64,000 nt of DNA from Chloroflexota bacterium (GTDB taxonomy: Bacteria > Chloroflexota > Anaerolineae > Anaerolineales > Villigracilaceae), in the NCBI GenBank assembly GCA_016213105.1, contig JACRBN010000026.1, forward strand, positions 372,001 to 436,000, in the 5' to 3' direction. Within the stretch, counting starts at the first letter, position 1. Each line of letters opens with the position of its first letter. The notes under the pieces were generated by a model. That model was given only the letters and a program-made list of their open reading frames with translations, was not told the origin of the DNA and made no database searches. A program made the translations under genes and the position numbers. This document shows, one piece after another, positions 35,014-43,731 of this stretch.

Positions 35014-36408
35014 TTAGTCGTCCGCGCCGACGGCGGTGGGAGCCGCGTCAACGGATTCGTGCATGGCTGCATCGGGGCCGGCGATGGCATATTTCTTCAT
35101 CAGGTAGACCATCGCGACAGCCAGGGTGCCGTAGACCACCACGTACCCGACCAGGGAAATCCACAGGTCGACGATGGTCAGGTTCGGGGAGACGGCATCC
35201 TCGACCTTGAGCAGGCCGTACACGATCCAGGGCTGGCGGCCCATTTCGGTCAGGATCCAGCCGCTGGCATTGGCCAGGTAGGGCAGGGCCAGCATGGCGG
35301 GCACCCACTTGAGCCACTTGGCCTTGGTGATATCGCCCTTGGAGTTGGCCCAGACGAAGAAGGCGGTGACGCCCATCATCACGAAGCCGAAGGCCATCAT
35401 GATGCGGAAGGTCCAGTAGGTGACGACCATCAGCGGCACGTAGTCGCCGGGGCCGTACTGCGCTTGATACTGCGCCTGGAGTTCGTTCACGCCCTGCAGT
35501 TCGCAGGTGAAATTGTTGCAGGCCAGGAAGCTCATGGCTGCGGGGATGCGAACCGACCAGACTTCCTGCTTGCCGGTCAGGTCACCGATGGTGAGCAGGG
35601 AGAAGGAGGCGGGCTGTTCGGTTTCCCACATGGCCTCGAGCGCGGCCAGTTTCATCGGCTGGACTTCCTTCATGTACTGGCCCATGGTGTGGCCGCCCAG
35701 GAAGATCACCACGCTGGCGACCAGGCCGACCACCGAAGCGATGCTGAAAGAGCGTTTGAAGAAATCCACGTTCTGCTTGCGCAGCAGGTGATAGGCGCTG
35801 ACCGACAGGATCAGGAAGGCGGCCATGGCCAGGCCATCTGCCAGGGTGTGCCAGATGAAGATCCAGGCTTTGGGGTTGCCGATCAGGGCAAAGAAGTTGA
35901 TCAGTTCCAGGCGGCCGTTGACTTCGTTGAGCACGTAGGAAGCGGCGGGCGGGGCCTGCATGAAGCCGTTGGCGATCAGGATCCAGATGGCCGAGAGGTT
36001 CGAGCCGATCGCGGCCAGCCAGATGGCGGCCAGGTGAACCTTCTCAGGTACCTTGCCTTCACCGAAGATCCAGATGCCCAGGAAGGTCGATTCCATGAAG
36101 AAGGCCAGCAGGGCTTCCACGGCCAGCGGGGCGCCGAAGATGTCGCCCACGTAGCGGGAATATCCCGACCAGTTCATGCCGAATTGGAATTCCTGCACGA
36201 TGCCGGTGACGACGCCGATTGCGAAGTTGATCAGGAACAGCTTGCCCCAGAACTTCGCCATCTTATGCCAGGTCTCATCCTTGGTCTGGTAGTAGCGGGT
36301 CTGAAAATAGGCCACGTACCAGCCCATGCCCAGTGTGAGCGGGACGAAGAGCCAGTGGTAGATGGAGGTCATGGCAAATTGCCATTGCGAGAGTGTGGTT
36401 GGATTCAT
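35014..36408 (-). CDS. cydA: Cytochrome bd oxidase subunit I
   Basis: The 464-aa protein has the CydA core: YHWLFVPLTLG with the distal haem-ligand histidine near residue 18, WHTLADGLAMAAF with the b558 histidine, and GWILTEMGRQPW with the methionine ligand and GRQPW motif. The Q-loop is of the short type. With CydB it forms a high-affinity, oxygen-scavenging quinol oxidase. A TTGGAGAAC site precedes the ATG. An Rrf2-type Fe-S regulator gene lies immediately upstream. Confidence 0.97.
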   Translation of the reverse strand: MNPTTLSQWQFAMTSIYHWLFVPLTLGMGWYVAYFQTRYYQTKDETWHKMAKFWGKLFLINFAIGVVTGIVQEFQFGMNWSGYSRYVGDIFGAPLAVEALLAFFMESTFLGIWIFGEGKVPEKVHLAAIWLAAIGSNLSAIWILIANGFMQAPPAASYVLNEVNGRLELINFFALIGNPKAWIFIWHTLADGLAMAAFLILSVSAYHLLRKQNVDFFKRSFSIASVVGLVASVVIFLGGHTMGQYMKEVQPMKLAALEAMWETEQPASFSLLTIGDLTGKQEVWSVRIPAAMSFLACNNFTCELQGVNELQAQYQAQYGPGDYVPLMVVTYWTFRIMMAFGFVMMGVTAFFVWANSKGDITKAKWLKWVPAMLALPYLANASGWILTEMGRQPWIVYGLLKVEDAVSPNLTIVDLWISLVGYVVVYGTLAVAMVYLMKKYAIAGPDAAMHESVDAAPTAVGADD

Positions 36409-36523
36409 ATTTGTTCTCCAAAATAGAGTTCAGATTTATTGCGAGCGAACCTGACAAGGTGTTGCAAGGTGACTATCTGTGGGCCGGCTCCTTTCTGTGA
36501 CCGCTTGCGCTTCTCCTCAAAAA

Positions 36524-36970
36524 TTACGACTGGGCGATGCCCGATGATACGATGCTTTCAATTGACAGCGCTTCCTGCGCGAGGTCTTCGAATGTAATCT
36601 GTTCCAACTCCTGCATTACCGTGGACTGCAAGCGCGCCCAGCGGCAGCGCACGGGACAGTTGTTGTCGAAGGGACATTCACCCTTGCCCATCAGACAATC
36701 GGAGACAAAAATCCTGCCCTCGAAGTGCTCCACCACCTGGCGCAGGTTGATCTCCTTCGGCGCACGGGCCAGGCTCAGGCCCCCATCCCGTCCGGGGAAG
36801 GTCTGAACAAAACCACCCCGCGCCAGGTCCGCGACGATGCGTTGGGCCAGGGAGGGGGGGATGAGCATCTCGCGCTGAATCTCTGCTGTGGAGGTGCGCC
36901 CCTCTGTCCGCTTGGAAAGGGACAGGAGCACACGCACAGCGTAGTCAGTTTGGCGGTTGATGCGGATCAT
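36524..36970 (-). CDS. Rrf2-family Fe-S transcriptional regulator
   Basis: The 148-aa protein has an N-terminal winged helix (MIRINRQTDYAVRVLLSL, then the recognition helix PPSLAQRIVADLARGGFV) and a wing with the GRDGGLSLAR motif. A Cys cluster follows at Cys92, Cys99 and Cys105 (plus Cys109). That spacing fits the [2Fe-2S]/[4Fe-4S] ligands of IscR/NsrR-type sensors of NO, O2 or iron-sulfur status. It lies 115 bp upstream of cydA on the same strand, so control of cydAB is likely. Confidence 0.9.
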   Translation of the reverse strand: MIRINRQTDYAVRVLLSLSKRTEGRTSTAEIQREMLIPPSLAQRIVADLARGGFVQTFPGRDGGLSLARAPKEINLRQVVEHFEGRIFVSDCLMGKGECPFDNNCPVRCRWARLQSTVMQELEQITFEDLAQEALSIESIVSSGIAQS

Positions 36971-37064
36971 CTTTTGAATTTAACCTTGACGATGGTAGTA
37001 AACGATTACCAATATTGTATGGATTAATCCTGCATTAGTAATCTGTACTTTGTCACATTCGAGG

Positions 37065-37080
37065 TGTGACAAGTGTCACA
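37065..37080. promoter_or_regulatory. CRP/FNR-type binding site
   Basis: TGTGACAAGTGTCACA matches the CRP consensus TGTGA-N6-TCACA exactly. An extra TGTCACA at 37051 makes a second overlapping dyad. It lies between the Rrf2 gene and coaBC. No crp/fnr gene is in the window. Confidence 0.6.
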
Positions 37081-37163
37081 TCAACAAATACATTGCGTGA
37101 GTTTTAAGGTGTGATTGGTGAAGCGTTACACATACGCCCAATTTCGGAAATCTACATCACAGG

Positions 37164-37169
37164 TATAAT
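37164..37169 (+). promoter_or_regulatory. -10 box of coaBC
   Basis: A perfect TATAAT stands 2 nt before the first ATG (37172) and 8 nt before the second (37178), so the mRNA probably starts at the second ATG without a leader. Confidence 0.55.
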
Positions 37170-37171
37170 CG

Positions 37172-38383
37172 ATGAATATGACTGTATTGACTGGCAAGCA
37201 TATCCTGCTCGGGGTGACGGGTTCCATCGCGGCCTACAAGGCGGCCGACCTGGCCTCCAAGCTGACCCAGGCGGGGGCGCAGGTGGATGTGATCCTGACG
37301 GCGGCGGCGGAGAAATTCGTCACGCCGCTGACCTTCCAATCTGTGACGGGCCGCCGCGCCTTCACCGACGCGGACCTGTGGGGCGGCGAGGCGCACATCC
37401 TGCACGTGGGCCTGGGACATTCGACCGACCTGCTGGTGATCGCTCCCTGCACCGCCGATACGATGGCGAAGCTGGCGCACGGCCTGGCCGATAACCTGCT
37501 CACGGTCACGGCGCTGGCTGCGACTTGTCCGCTGGTGATTGCGCCCGCCATGGATGGCGGCATGTTCGACGCGCCCGCCACCCAGGCCAACCTGGCGACC
37601 CTCGTGGCGCGCGGCGCACACATCGTCGGCCCCGCCGAGGGGCATCTGGCTTCGGGCCTGTTGGGCAAGGGACGCATGCTGGAGCCTGCCGAGGTGCTGG
37701 GTCACATCCGTGTGGCGCTGGGGAAGGCGGGTGGAAAACTGGCTGGCAGAAAAATCATCGTTACCGCGGGCGGGACGCAGGAACCTCTCGACCCGGTCCG
37801 TGTTCTAACCAATCATTCCTCGGGCAAACAGGGCTATGCCTTGGCCCAGGCCGCCATCGATCTGGGTGCGGACGTATGCCTGATCTCCACGCCCACCGCG
37901 TTGAGCGCCCCTGTCGGCGTGCGCCTGGTTCCCGTCCGCACGGCGGAGGAGATGAAGGCGGCCGTGCTGGCCGAGGCCGTCGATGCGGACGCGCTCATCA
38001 TGGCGGCGGCCGTGGCCGACTTCCGCCCGAAGCGCGTCGCCGCGGACAAAATGAAGAAGCGGGATGGCATTCCGCAGATCGAGCTGGAAGCGGCGCCCGA
38101 CATCCTGAAAGCGGTGGCAGGCCAAACCGAACGTCCCTCCGTGGTGGTGGGATTCGCCGCCGAGTCCCGTGACCTGCTCGATAATGCAAGCGAAAAACTA
38201 AAATCCAAAAAACTCGACTTGATCGTGGCCAACGATATTTCCGCTGTGGATGCGGGCTTTGGCGTGGAGACCAACCGCGTCACCCTGTTGTTCGCCGACG
38301 GACGGAAAGAGTCCCTGCCCCTGATGGGCAAGGGCGAAGTGGCTGAGGTCATCCTGCAAACCGTCACATCCCTGCTGGAGTAA
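37172..38383 (+). CDS. coaBC: Bifunctional phosphopantothenoylcysteine decarboxylase / phosphopantothenate--cysteine ligase
   Basis: The 403-aa protein has the N-terminal flavoprotein decarboxylase (GSIAAYKAADLASKL, then APAMD and the substrate flap ASGLLGKGRM) and the C-terminal synthetase (TAGGTQEPLDPVRVLTNHSSGKQGYALA, AAAVADFRPK). It makes 4'-phosphopantetheine for CoA. Two positions differ from the E. coli enzyme: the PAMN Asn is Asp128, and the flap Cys is Ser161. The alternative start at 37178 suits the -10 box better. The next gene follows after 2 bp. Confidence 0.93.
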   Translation: MNMTVLTGKHILLGVTGSIAAYKAADLASKLTQAGAQVDVILTAAAEKFVTPLTFQSVTGRRAFTDADLWGGEAHILHVGLGHSTDLLVIAPCTADTMAKLAHGLADNLLTVTALAATCPLVIAPAMDGGMFDAPATQANLATLVARGAHIVGPAEGHLASGLLGKGRMLEPAEVLGHIRVALGKAGGKLAGRKIIVTAGGTQEPLDPVRVLTNHSSGKQGYALAQAAIDLGADVCLISTPTALSAPVGVRLVPVRTAEEMKAAVLAEAVDADALIMAAAVADFRPKRVAADKMKKRDGIPQIELEAAPDILKAVAGQTERPSVVVGFAAESRDLLDNASEKLKSKKLDLIVANDISAVDAGFGVETNRVTLLFADGRKESLPLMGKGEVAEVILQTVTSLLE

Positions 38384-38385
38384 TC

Positions 38386-39117
38386 ATGCGCATCCTGGTC
38401 ATCTCGGATCTTCACGCCAATATCACAGCCCTGGAGGCCGTGCTCACTGACGCTGGCCCCACCGACGAGATCTGGTGTCTGGGCGACCTGGTGGGGTATG
38501 GCCCCGATCCCAACCAGGTCGTGGAGAAGGTGCGCGACATGCCGCAGCTCACCTGCATATTGGGCAATCATGATGTGGCCGTGATCGGGCGGATGCCTTT
38601 CGAAACCTTCAACGGCGACGCGCGCCGTTCACTGAGCTGGACCGAGAAGGTTCTGAACGCCGACAACGTCAACTTCCTGCGCGCCCTGCCGCAAAACGCC
38701 AAGGTGCGCGGACAGGCCACGCTGGCGCACGGCAGTCCGCGCGACCCGTTGTGGGAGTATGTGCTCAATACGCTCTCGGCGCGCCTCAACTTCGATCATT
38801 TCGATACGCCCTGGTGCTTCGTGGGACATTCGCACATTCAGTGCCTGTTCCGCCTGGAGAAAGCCACCGACCGCGTTTCCCTCGAAACGATCAAGGTGGA
38901 TCAAACCATCGAACTGTCCCCGCGCATGATCCTGAACCCGGGCTCGGTCGGCCAACCCCGCGACCGGGACCCGCGCGCCGCCTATGCCATTTACGATTCC
39001 GCGGCTTGCACCTGGACTCCCCGCCGCGTGGCCTATAACGTGGCCGAGGTGCAGGCGCGCATCCGCGCGGCGAAGCTGCCCGAAAAACATGCCCTGCGTT
39101 TGTCCGAGGGCTGGTAG
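38386..39117 (+). CDS. Calcineurin-like metallophosphoesterase (YfcE/MJ0936-type)
   Basis: The 243-aa protein has the full binuclear metal motif set: SDLHAN, GDLVGYG, GNHD, AHGSP and GHSHI. It is probably a soluble phosphodiesterase of unknown substrate. The start is preceded by ggag overlapping the coaBC stop. Confidence 0.88.
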   Translation: MRILVISDLHANITALEAVLTDAGPTDEIWCLGDLVGYGPDPNQVVEKVRDMPQLTCILGNHDVAVIGRMPFETFNGDARRSLSWTEKVLNADNVNFLRALPQNAKVRGQATLAHGSPRDPLWEYVLNTLSARLNFDHFDTPWCFVGHSHIQCLFRLEKATDRVSLETIKVDQTIELSPRMILNPGSVGQPRDRDPRAAYAIYDSAACTWTPRRVAYNVAEVQARIRAAKLPEKHALRLSEGW

Positions 39118-39185
39118 CGGAACTTTTTTAAGGGGATGGCGTCCAGGATGGGAAGTTCAACATCGAAAAAAGAGGAGAAGAAACC

Positions 39186-40139
39186 ATGAAACGCCTTTTG
39201 TTCATTACCTTGATCTCTGCCTTCCTGTTGGCCGCCTGTGGGGCGCCAGCCATGCCGACGCAGGCCCCGTCGGAATTTGAGATGTCCCGCGCCCTGAGCC
39301 TGCCTGCCGAGCCTGCCAGCGGGGGAGCGGCCGACGCCAGCGAATTCTACAATGACGCCATGCCCCAGTCGGCCAACGTGGAAGCGGCTGCCATCGAGCG
39401 CCTGGTCATCCAGAACGCGGACCTGTCCATCGTTGTTGCGGACGTGAATGCCCGCATGAAGGACGTCCAGTCCCTGGCGGAGAAGTTGGGTGGCTTCGTG
39501 GTTTCGTCCAGCCTGTACCAAACCCAGGTGTACACCCCCACCCGCTACGTGGATGTGCCTCAGGCCACGGTGACGATCCGCGTGCCGTCCGAGAAACTGG
39601 ACGAGGCGCTCCAGGCCATCAAGAAGGACGTGGTCGAGGTGCAGAGCGAGTCCCGCTCGGGCCAGGATGTGACCGCCGATTACGTTGACCTGCAATCACG
39701 CCTGAAGAACCTCGAAGCCACCGAGGCGCAGTTGACCAAGATCATGGAGAACGCCACCGATACAGAGGATGTGCTCAACGTCTTCAACCAGTTGACCTCC
39801 ATCCGCGAGCAGATTGAGCTGGTCAAGGGCCAGATGAAATATTACAAAGAATCCGCGGCCATGTCGGCCATCAACATCACCATTGTCGCCGAGGAGACCA
39901 TCCAGCCCATCGAGGTCGGCGGCTGGAAGCCCCAGGGCGTGGCGCGCGATGCCGTGCAGGACCTGATCTATTTCTTCCAGGGCTTCGTCAATTGGCTGAT
40001 CCGCTTCGTGCTGTACACCCTGCCGGTGTTGATCGTGATCGGCATCCCGTTCTGCCTGGTCTTCCTGGGCGTGCGCGCGCTCTTCCGCAAGCTCCGCAAA
40101 CCGAAGGTCAAGCCCGCCGAGACCGAAGGCTCCAAGTAA
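39186..40139 (+). CDS. DUF4349-domain lipoprotein
   Basis: The 317-aa protein has a lipoprotein signal (MKRLLFITLISAFLLAAC, Cys18) and the DUF4349 pattern: IQNADLSIVVADVNARMKDV, a VTIRVPSEKLDEAL strand-helix and a YVDLQSRLKNLEATEAQLTKIM coiled-coil. A C-terminal membrane helix (about 265-295) and a basic tail follow. It is anchored in the membrane with its coiled-coil outside. Function is unknown. A terminator follows. Confidence 0.85.
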   Translation: MKRLLFITLISAFLLAACGAPAMPTQAPSEFEMSRALSLPAEPASGGAADASEFYNDAMPQSANVEAAAIERLVIQNADLSIVVADVNARMKDVQSLAEKLGGFVVSSSLYQTQVYTPTRYVDVPQATVTIRVPSEKLDEALQAIKKDVVEVQSESRSGQDVTADYVDLQSRLKNLEATEAQLTKIMENATDTEDVLNVFNQLTSIREQIELVKGQMKYYKESAAMSAINITIVAEETIQPIEVGGWKPQGVARDAVQDLIYFFQGFVNWLIRFVLYTLPVLIVIGIPFCLVFLGVRALFRKLRKPKVKPAETEGSK

Positions 40140-40151
40140 CATCACCCGTTG

Positions 40152-40180
40152 GGGGCAGGCCGCAAGCCTGCCCCTGTTTT
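40152..40180 (+). terminator. Intrinsic terminator after the DUF4349 gene
   Basis: A 9-bp GC stem (ggggcaggc and complement) with loop cgcaa is followed by tgttttgtt. Confidence 0.85.
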
Positions 40181-40184
40181 GTTA

Positions 40185-40190
40185 TATAAT
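40185..40190 (+). promoter_or_regulatory. -10 box placed for a leaderless rsmG mRNA
   Basis: TATAAT ends 7 nt before the rsmG ATG and no ribosome binding site is present. Confidence 0.6.
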
Positions 40191-40197
40191 CACTTCG

Positions 40198-40908
40198 ATG
40201 GAAAAACTGGCCCAGGCCGCGCAGACGCTTTTCAACATTCACCTGACAGGCCGTCAGGTGATGGCGCTTATCACCTACGAACGCGAACTGGTGGATTGGA
40301 ATCAGAAGTTCAACCTGACTGCCATCCGCGACGTGGAGGCGATCCGCACCAAACACTTCCTTGACTCGTTCTCGTGTGTGCTGGCCTGGAAGGCCAATCC
40401 GCCGACGCGCCTGGTGGATGTGGGCACGGGCGCGGGATTCCCCGGCCTGCCGCTCAAGATCCTGTATCCCAATTTGCGGCTCACGCTGGTCGAGTCGGTC
40501 GGCAAGAAGGCCATGTTCTGCCAGCACATCGTGCGCATCCTCGGCATCGAGGGCGTGGACGTGATCCAGGCGCGGGCCGAGACCCTGGGCCAGGACCCGA
40601 AGCACCGCGAAGCCTACGACTGGGCCGTGGCGCGCGCGGTGGCCAACATGAGCGTGCTGACCGAATTCCTCCTGCCGCTGGTCAAGGTTGGCGGGACGAT
40701 GCTGGCCCAAAAAGGCGAAAGCGGACCCGCCGAAGCGCAGTCCGCCGAAGGGGCGATGCAGTTGTTGGGCGGGAGGTTGAAGCAGGTCATGCAGGTCAAC
40801 CTGCCCGGCGTGGCCGATGACCGCTTCCTGGTGCTGGTGGATAAGATCGCCGCCACACCGCCGAAATATCCGCGCAAGCCGGGCGTGCCTGCCAAACAGC
40901 CGCTATAA
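40198..40908 (+). CDS. rsmG: 16S rRNA (guanine527-N7)-methyltransferase
   Basis: The 236-aa protein has the RsmG/GidB motifs: WNQKFNLTAIRD, HFLDS, the SAM-binding DVGTGAGFPGLPLKI and VESVGKKAMF, and RAVANMSVLTEFLLPL. It methylates G527 of 16S rRNA. It starts at an apparent leaderless promoter and is followed by a bidirectional terminator. The C-terminal Lys/Pro tail is unremarkable. Confidence 0.95.
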   Translation: MEKLAQAAQTLFNIHLTGRQVMALITYERELVDWNQKFNLTAIRDVEAIRTKHFLDSFSCVLAWKANPPTRLVDVGTGAGFPGLPLKILYPNLRLTLVESVGKKAMFCQHIVRILGIEGVDVIQARAETLGQDPKHREAYDWAVARAVANMSVLTEFLLPLVKVGGTMLAQKGESGPAEAQSAEGAMQLLGGRLKQVMQVNLPGVADDRFLVLVDKIAATPPKYPRKPGVPAKQPL

Positions 40909-40946
40909 AAAAATAAGGTCAGGTCTTGAACTTGACCTTATTTTTT
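40908..40946. terminator. Bidirectional intrinsic terminator
   Basis: A 14-bp perfect stem (aaaaaataaggtca and complement) with an 11-nt loop lies between convergent rsmG and the cupin gene. It touches both stop codons. Confidence 0.9.
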
Positions 40947-41310
40947 AACAGGCCGCCTCGTTCACGACCGTGATCTTATCTTCCTGGTTGGGGATCAGGC
41001 ACAGGAATTCGAACGGCTCTTCCCCAGTATTTTCATACGAATGAATGACGCCCGCAGGAATGAAGACCACGTCACCCGTTTGAACGTGATACGTCTCGTC
41101 GCCGATGGCGATGGCCGCCTGCCCGCGCAGGACATATTGCTCATGTTCCACCGTGTTGGTGTGGCGCGGCATCCCGCCGCCGGGCTGCATCGAGAATTTG
41201 CGCATGGCGAAGTTCGGCCCCTCCTGCGCGGAGATGAGCACCTGGATGGTCGTGTCCTTGCCGGCGGCGACGTTCTTCGCTTCGACATCTTGTGTATGTT
41301 TGACGGTCAT
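40945..41310 (-). CDS. Cupin-domain protein
   Basis: The 121-aa protein is a single cupin barrel with both metal motifs: PGGGMPRHTNTVEHEQYVLRG and GDVVFIPAGVIHSYEN (His/His/Glu and His ligands). It is probably a small metal-binding enzyme or sensor of unknown substrate. An AAAGGAA site precedes the ATG. Confidence 0.85.
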   Translation of the reverse strand: MTVKHTQDVEAKNVAAGKDTTIQVLISAQEGPNFAMRKFSMQPGGGMPRHTNTVEHEQYVLRGQAAIAIGDETYHVQTGDVVFIPAGVIHSYENTGEEPFEFLCLIPNQEDKITVVNEAAC

Positions 41311-41328
41311 GCTGTATTCCTTTCGAGT

Positions 41329-42381
41329 CTATTTTAATCCAAAGGCATGGTTAAAGAACGCGATCATTTTTTGGGAATACGCTTCGGGTTGCACATCAGG
41401 CCCGTCACAATGCACGGCTTCGGGGATGATCCAAACCTGCGCGTTTTCCCCGGCATAATTTGCATACTTGCGCACGTTGCCCTCTTCGCTGCCGACAAAA
41501 TCAAGCGGCCTGCCCCCGCCGACCAGAAGGATCGGCCGCGGCGCGATCCGCCCGATGGTCTCGATCATGGGAGGCGGCGCTTTCAGATCCAGTTTGACTT
41601 CGTACGTCCAATCTGCAATGTAATTTCCAAACTTGAAAAGCGCCGTCAGCGGATTTTTGGGGGTGGGCATGTCTGTCGCGCGAACAGAGGAAGGGCCGTC
41701 AGCCCAAACTGCGCCCAGTTCAGGATAGCGGGCCGCGCTCTGCAGGGCGATCTGCGCGCCGATGGAGCAGCCCGCAATGCCGACCTTCTCCATGTTTACC
41801 TCCTGCCTGTCCCGCAGGAAGGCGAGTGCGCCGCCCGTATCGCGAGGATCCTCCCAGCCGTAGGAGCGATAGGTTCCCTCGCTTTCGCCCGAGGCGCGCT
41901 CGTCGTACATCAAGACGCCATAGCCCGCCCCCACAAGTTGCTCCGCGTGCCAGCGCATGGACAGGCGGTTGCCGCCATAAGGATGTAAAAGGATGATGGT
42001 CGCGCCGTTTTGCGAGGGCACGAACCAGCCTGCCAGCCTGAGTCCGTCCTCGCTCTGGAAGGTGACCTCTTCCACTTTGAATGGCAGGTCAGCGGGGATG
42101 TCCACCTGGCTTGGCGCAGGCGCAGATTCTGCCTTGAAACTTGCGAAGTTCAAGTAGACCAGCATCGCAAGGAAGACAAAGATCAAAGCAAAGACAGAGA
42201 AGAGAGACAGCCGCGCCACCCGAATCAACGCAGCGCGAATCTTCCGAGGCCGCAGCAAGGTTGGCTCGGGTTGCGTCTCTTTTATTTTTTGGGATCGGAG
42301 TCGAAACAGGATATAGATGAAAAGAACGATAACCCCCGCGACCAAAAGTACTGCGACCTGCGTAATATTTGAAGTGTCCAT
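41329..42381 (-). CDS. Membrane-anchored alpha/beta hydrolase
   Basis: The 350-aa protein has two N-terminal hydrophobic segments (about 7-27 and 55-77) followed by an alpha/beta hydrolase domain. The oxyanion region is LHPYGGN, the nucleophile elbow is GCSIG, and a late acidic and His pair includes EAVHCDGP. It resembles DUF1749/prolyl-oligopeptidase-like esterases facing the cell exterior. It follows the cupin by 18 bp on the same strand in the direction hydrolase then cupin. The substrate is unknown. Confidence 0.8.
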   Translation of the reverse strand: MDTSNITQVAVLLVAGVIVLFIYILFRLRSQKIKETQPEPTLLRPRKIRAALIRVARLSLFSVFALIFVFLAMLVYLNFASFKAESAPAPSQVDIPADLPFKVEEVTFQSEDGLRLAGWFVPSQNGATIILLHPYGGNRLSMRWHAEQLVGAGYGVLMYDERASGESEGTYRSYGWEDPRDTGGALAFLRDRQEVNMEKVGIAGCSIGAQIALQSAARYPELGAVWADGPSSVRATDMPTPKNPLTALFKFGNYIADWTYEVKLDLKAPPPMIETIGRIAPRPILLVGGGRPLDFVGSEEGNVRKYANYAGENAQVWIIPEAVHCDGPDVQPEAYSQKMIAFFNHAFGLK

Positions 42382-42473
42382 GTGTTTTGGCTGTCTGCAT
42401 CCTTGAAAGAAATCATATCGGCCTGAAAATATTCCTGGATTTTCAGGGAATGAACATCAAGCCTTTAACCTTG

Positions 42474-43685
42474 TCATCCCGCGTCACGTTCCTGGACTGC
42501 GCCCCCCCGCACGTCCCAAATATTCGATTGCTGCACAAACTCGGGCGTGAACAAATTCAAGTCGGTGGTGGTGAACAGCACCTGCTCGGTCTCGCCGATG
42601 TATTTCAACAGGTCGGCGCGGCGCTGCAAGTCGAGTTCGGCCATGACTTCATCCAGCAGGATCACGGGCCATTCCTGCGTGCGTTCCTTCATCCATTGCA
42701 CCTCGGCCAGCTTGAGCGCCAGCAGGGTCGTGCGCACCTGTCCGCGTGAGCCGTATTCGCCCAGGTCAATGTTGTTGGCCAGGAAGCGCAGCTCGTCGCG
42801 GTGCGGGCCGATGGTGGTCACGCCGCGCGCGATCTCCTCGCCGCGGAGTTGCGCAAGCCGTTCGCGGAAGCCCGTTTCGATGGTCTTCAAATCCAGCGCG
42901 GAGCGATCCACGACCGTGTCCATCTTCAGGCCGAGCTGGCCGTTTGGCCTGGGCAGCGGATCGTAGGCGGGCTCATACGCCAGGCGCAGGATTTCCTCCC
43001 CGCGGGTCAATTCCGTGTGGACGCGCGCCGCGAATTTCTCGATCTCCTGCACGGCCTGGATGCGCCACAGGATGATCTGCGACCCGAGGCGGGCGAGCGT
43101 TTCATCCCACACCGAGAGCTGGTCGCCGTTGCCCGGGCGTTCGCCCAACGCCTTGAGCAGGGCGTTGCGCTGCGTCAGCGCCTGGTTGTACTCGCTCAGG
43201 AAACGCGCATAGGCGGGAATGGTTTGCGCCAGCGCCAGGTTGAGATAGCGGCGGCGGTCATCGGGCGCGCCCTCAATGATCTGCGACATCTGCGGCACGA
43301 AGATGACCGCATTGAACTGGCCGATCACTTCGCTGGCCGGACGTTTCACGCCGTCCAGTAAAATTTCCTTGCGCAGGCGCTGCCCGTTGACGCCGGTCGG
43401 CTCGAGGATCAGGCGCACTTCCATACGGTGATTCGATTTGCCACGCGCATACTCCGCCACAAGGCGCGTGACCGCCAGCGCCTCGCGCGCCGCTCGAAAG
43501 TTGACCAACTGCCGGTCCGTGTGGGTTTGGAACGAGGTGAAGGCTGCCAGGAAGTAAATGGCTTCCAGCACGCTGGTCTTGCCCTGCGCGTTCAGGCCGG
43601 TTAACACGACAACCCGCCGGGGCAGGCTTACGTCCAGGCGGGAGAAGTTTCTAAAATTGGTCAGCGAGAGATGCTTGAGATACAT
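42474..43685 (-). CDS. recF: DNA replication and repair protein RecF
   Basis: The 403-aa protein is an SMC-like ATPase: MYLKHLSLTNFRNF, Walker A GLNAQGKTSVLEAI, signature GSRGQVRTTLLALKLAE and Walker B VILLDEVMAELD. It loads RecA at gaps through RecOR. The ATG at 43685 is chosen because family members begin there; the open frame upstream lacks similarity. It is not next to dnaN or gyrB as in many genomes. Confidence 0.94.
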   Translation of the reverse strand: MYLKHLSLTNFRNFSRLDVSLPRRVVVLTGLNAQGKTSVLEAIYFLAAFTSFQTHTDRQLVNFRAAREALAVTRLVAEYARGKSNHRMEVRLILEPTGVNGQRLRKEILLDGVKRPASEVIGQFNAVIFVPQMSQIIEGAPDDRRRYLNLALAQTIPAYARFLSEYNQALTQRNALLKALGERPGNGDQLSVWDETLARLGSQIILWRIQAVQEIEKFAARVHTELTRGEEILRLAYEPAYDPLPRPNGQLGLKMDTVVDRSALDLKTIETGFRERLAQLRGEEIARGVTTIGPHRDELRFLANNIDLGEYGSRGQVRTTLLALKLAEVQWMKERTQEWPVILLDEVMAELDLQRRADLLKYIGETEQVLFTTTDLNLFTPEFVQQSNIWDVRGGAVQERDAG

Positions 43686-43731
43686 GATGTTCTCATTCGC
43701 AATTGAATTGCGGATGAGGATCGGAGGAAAA

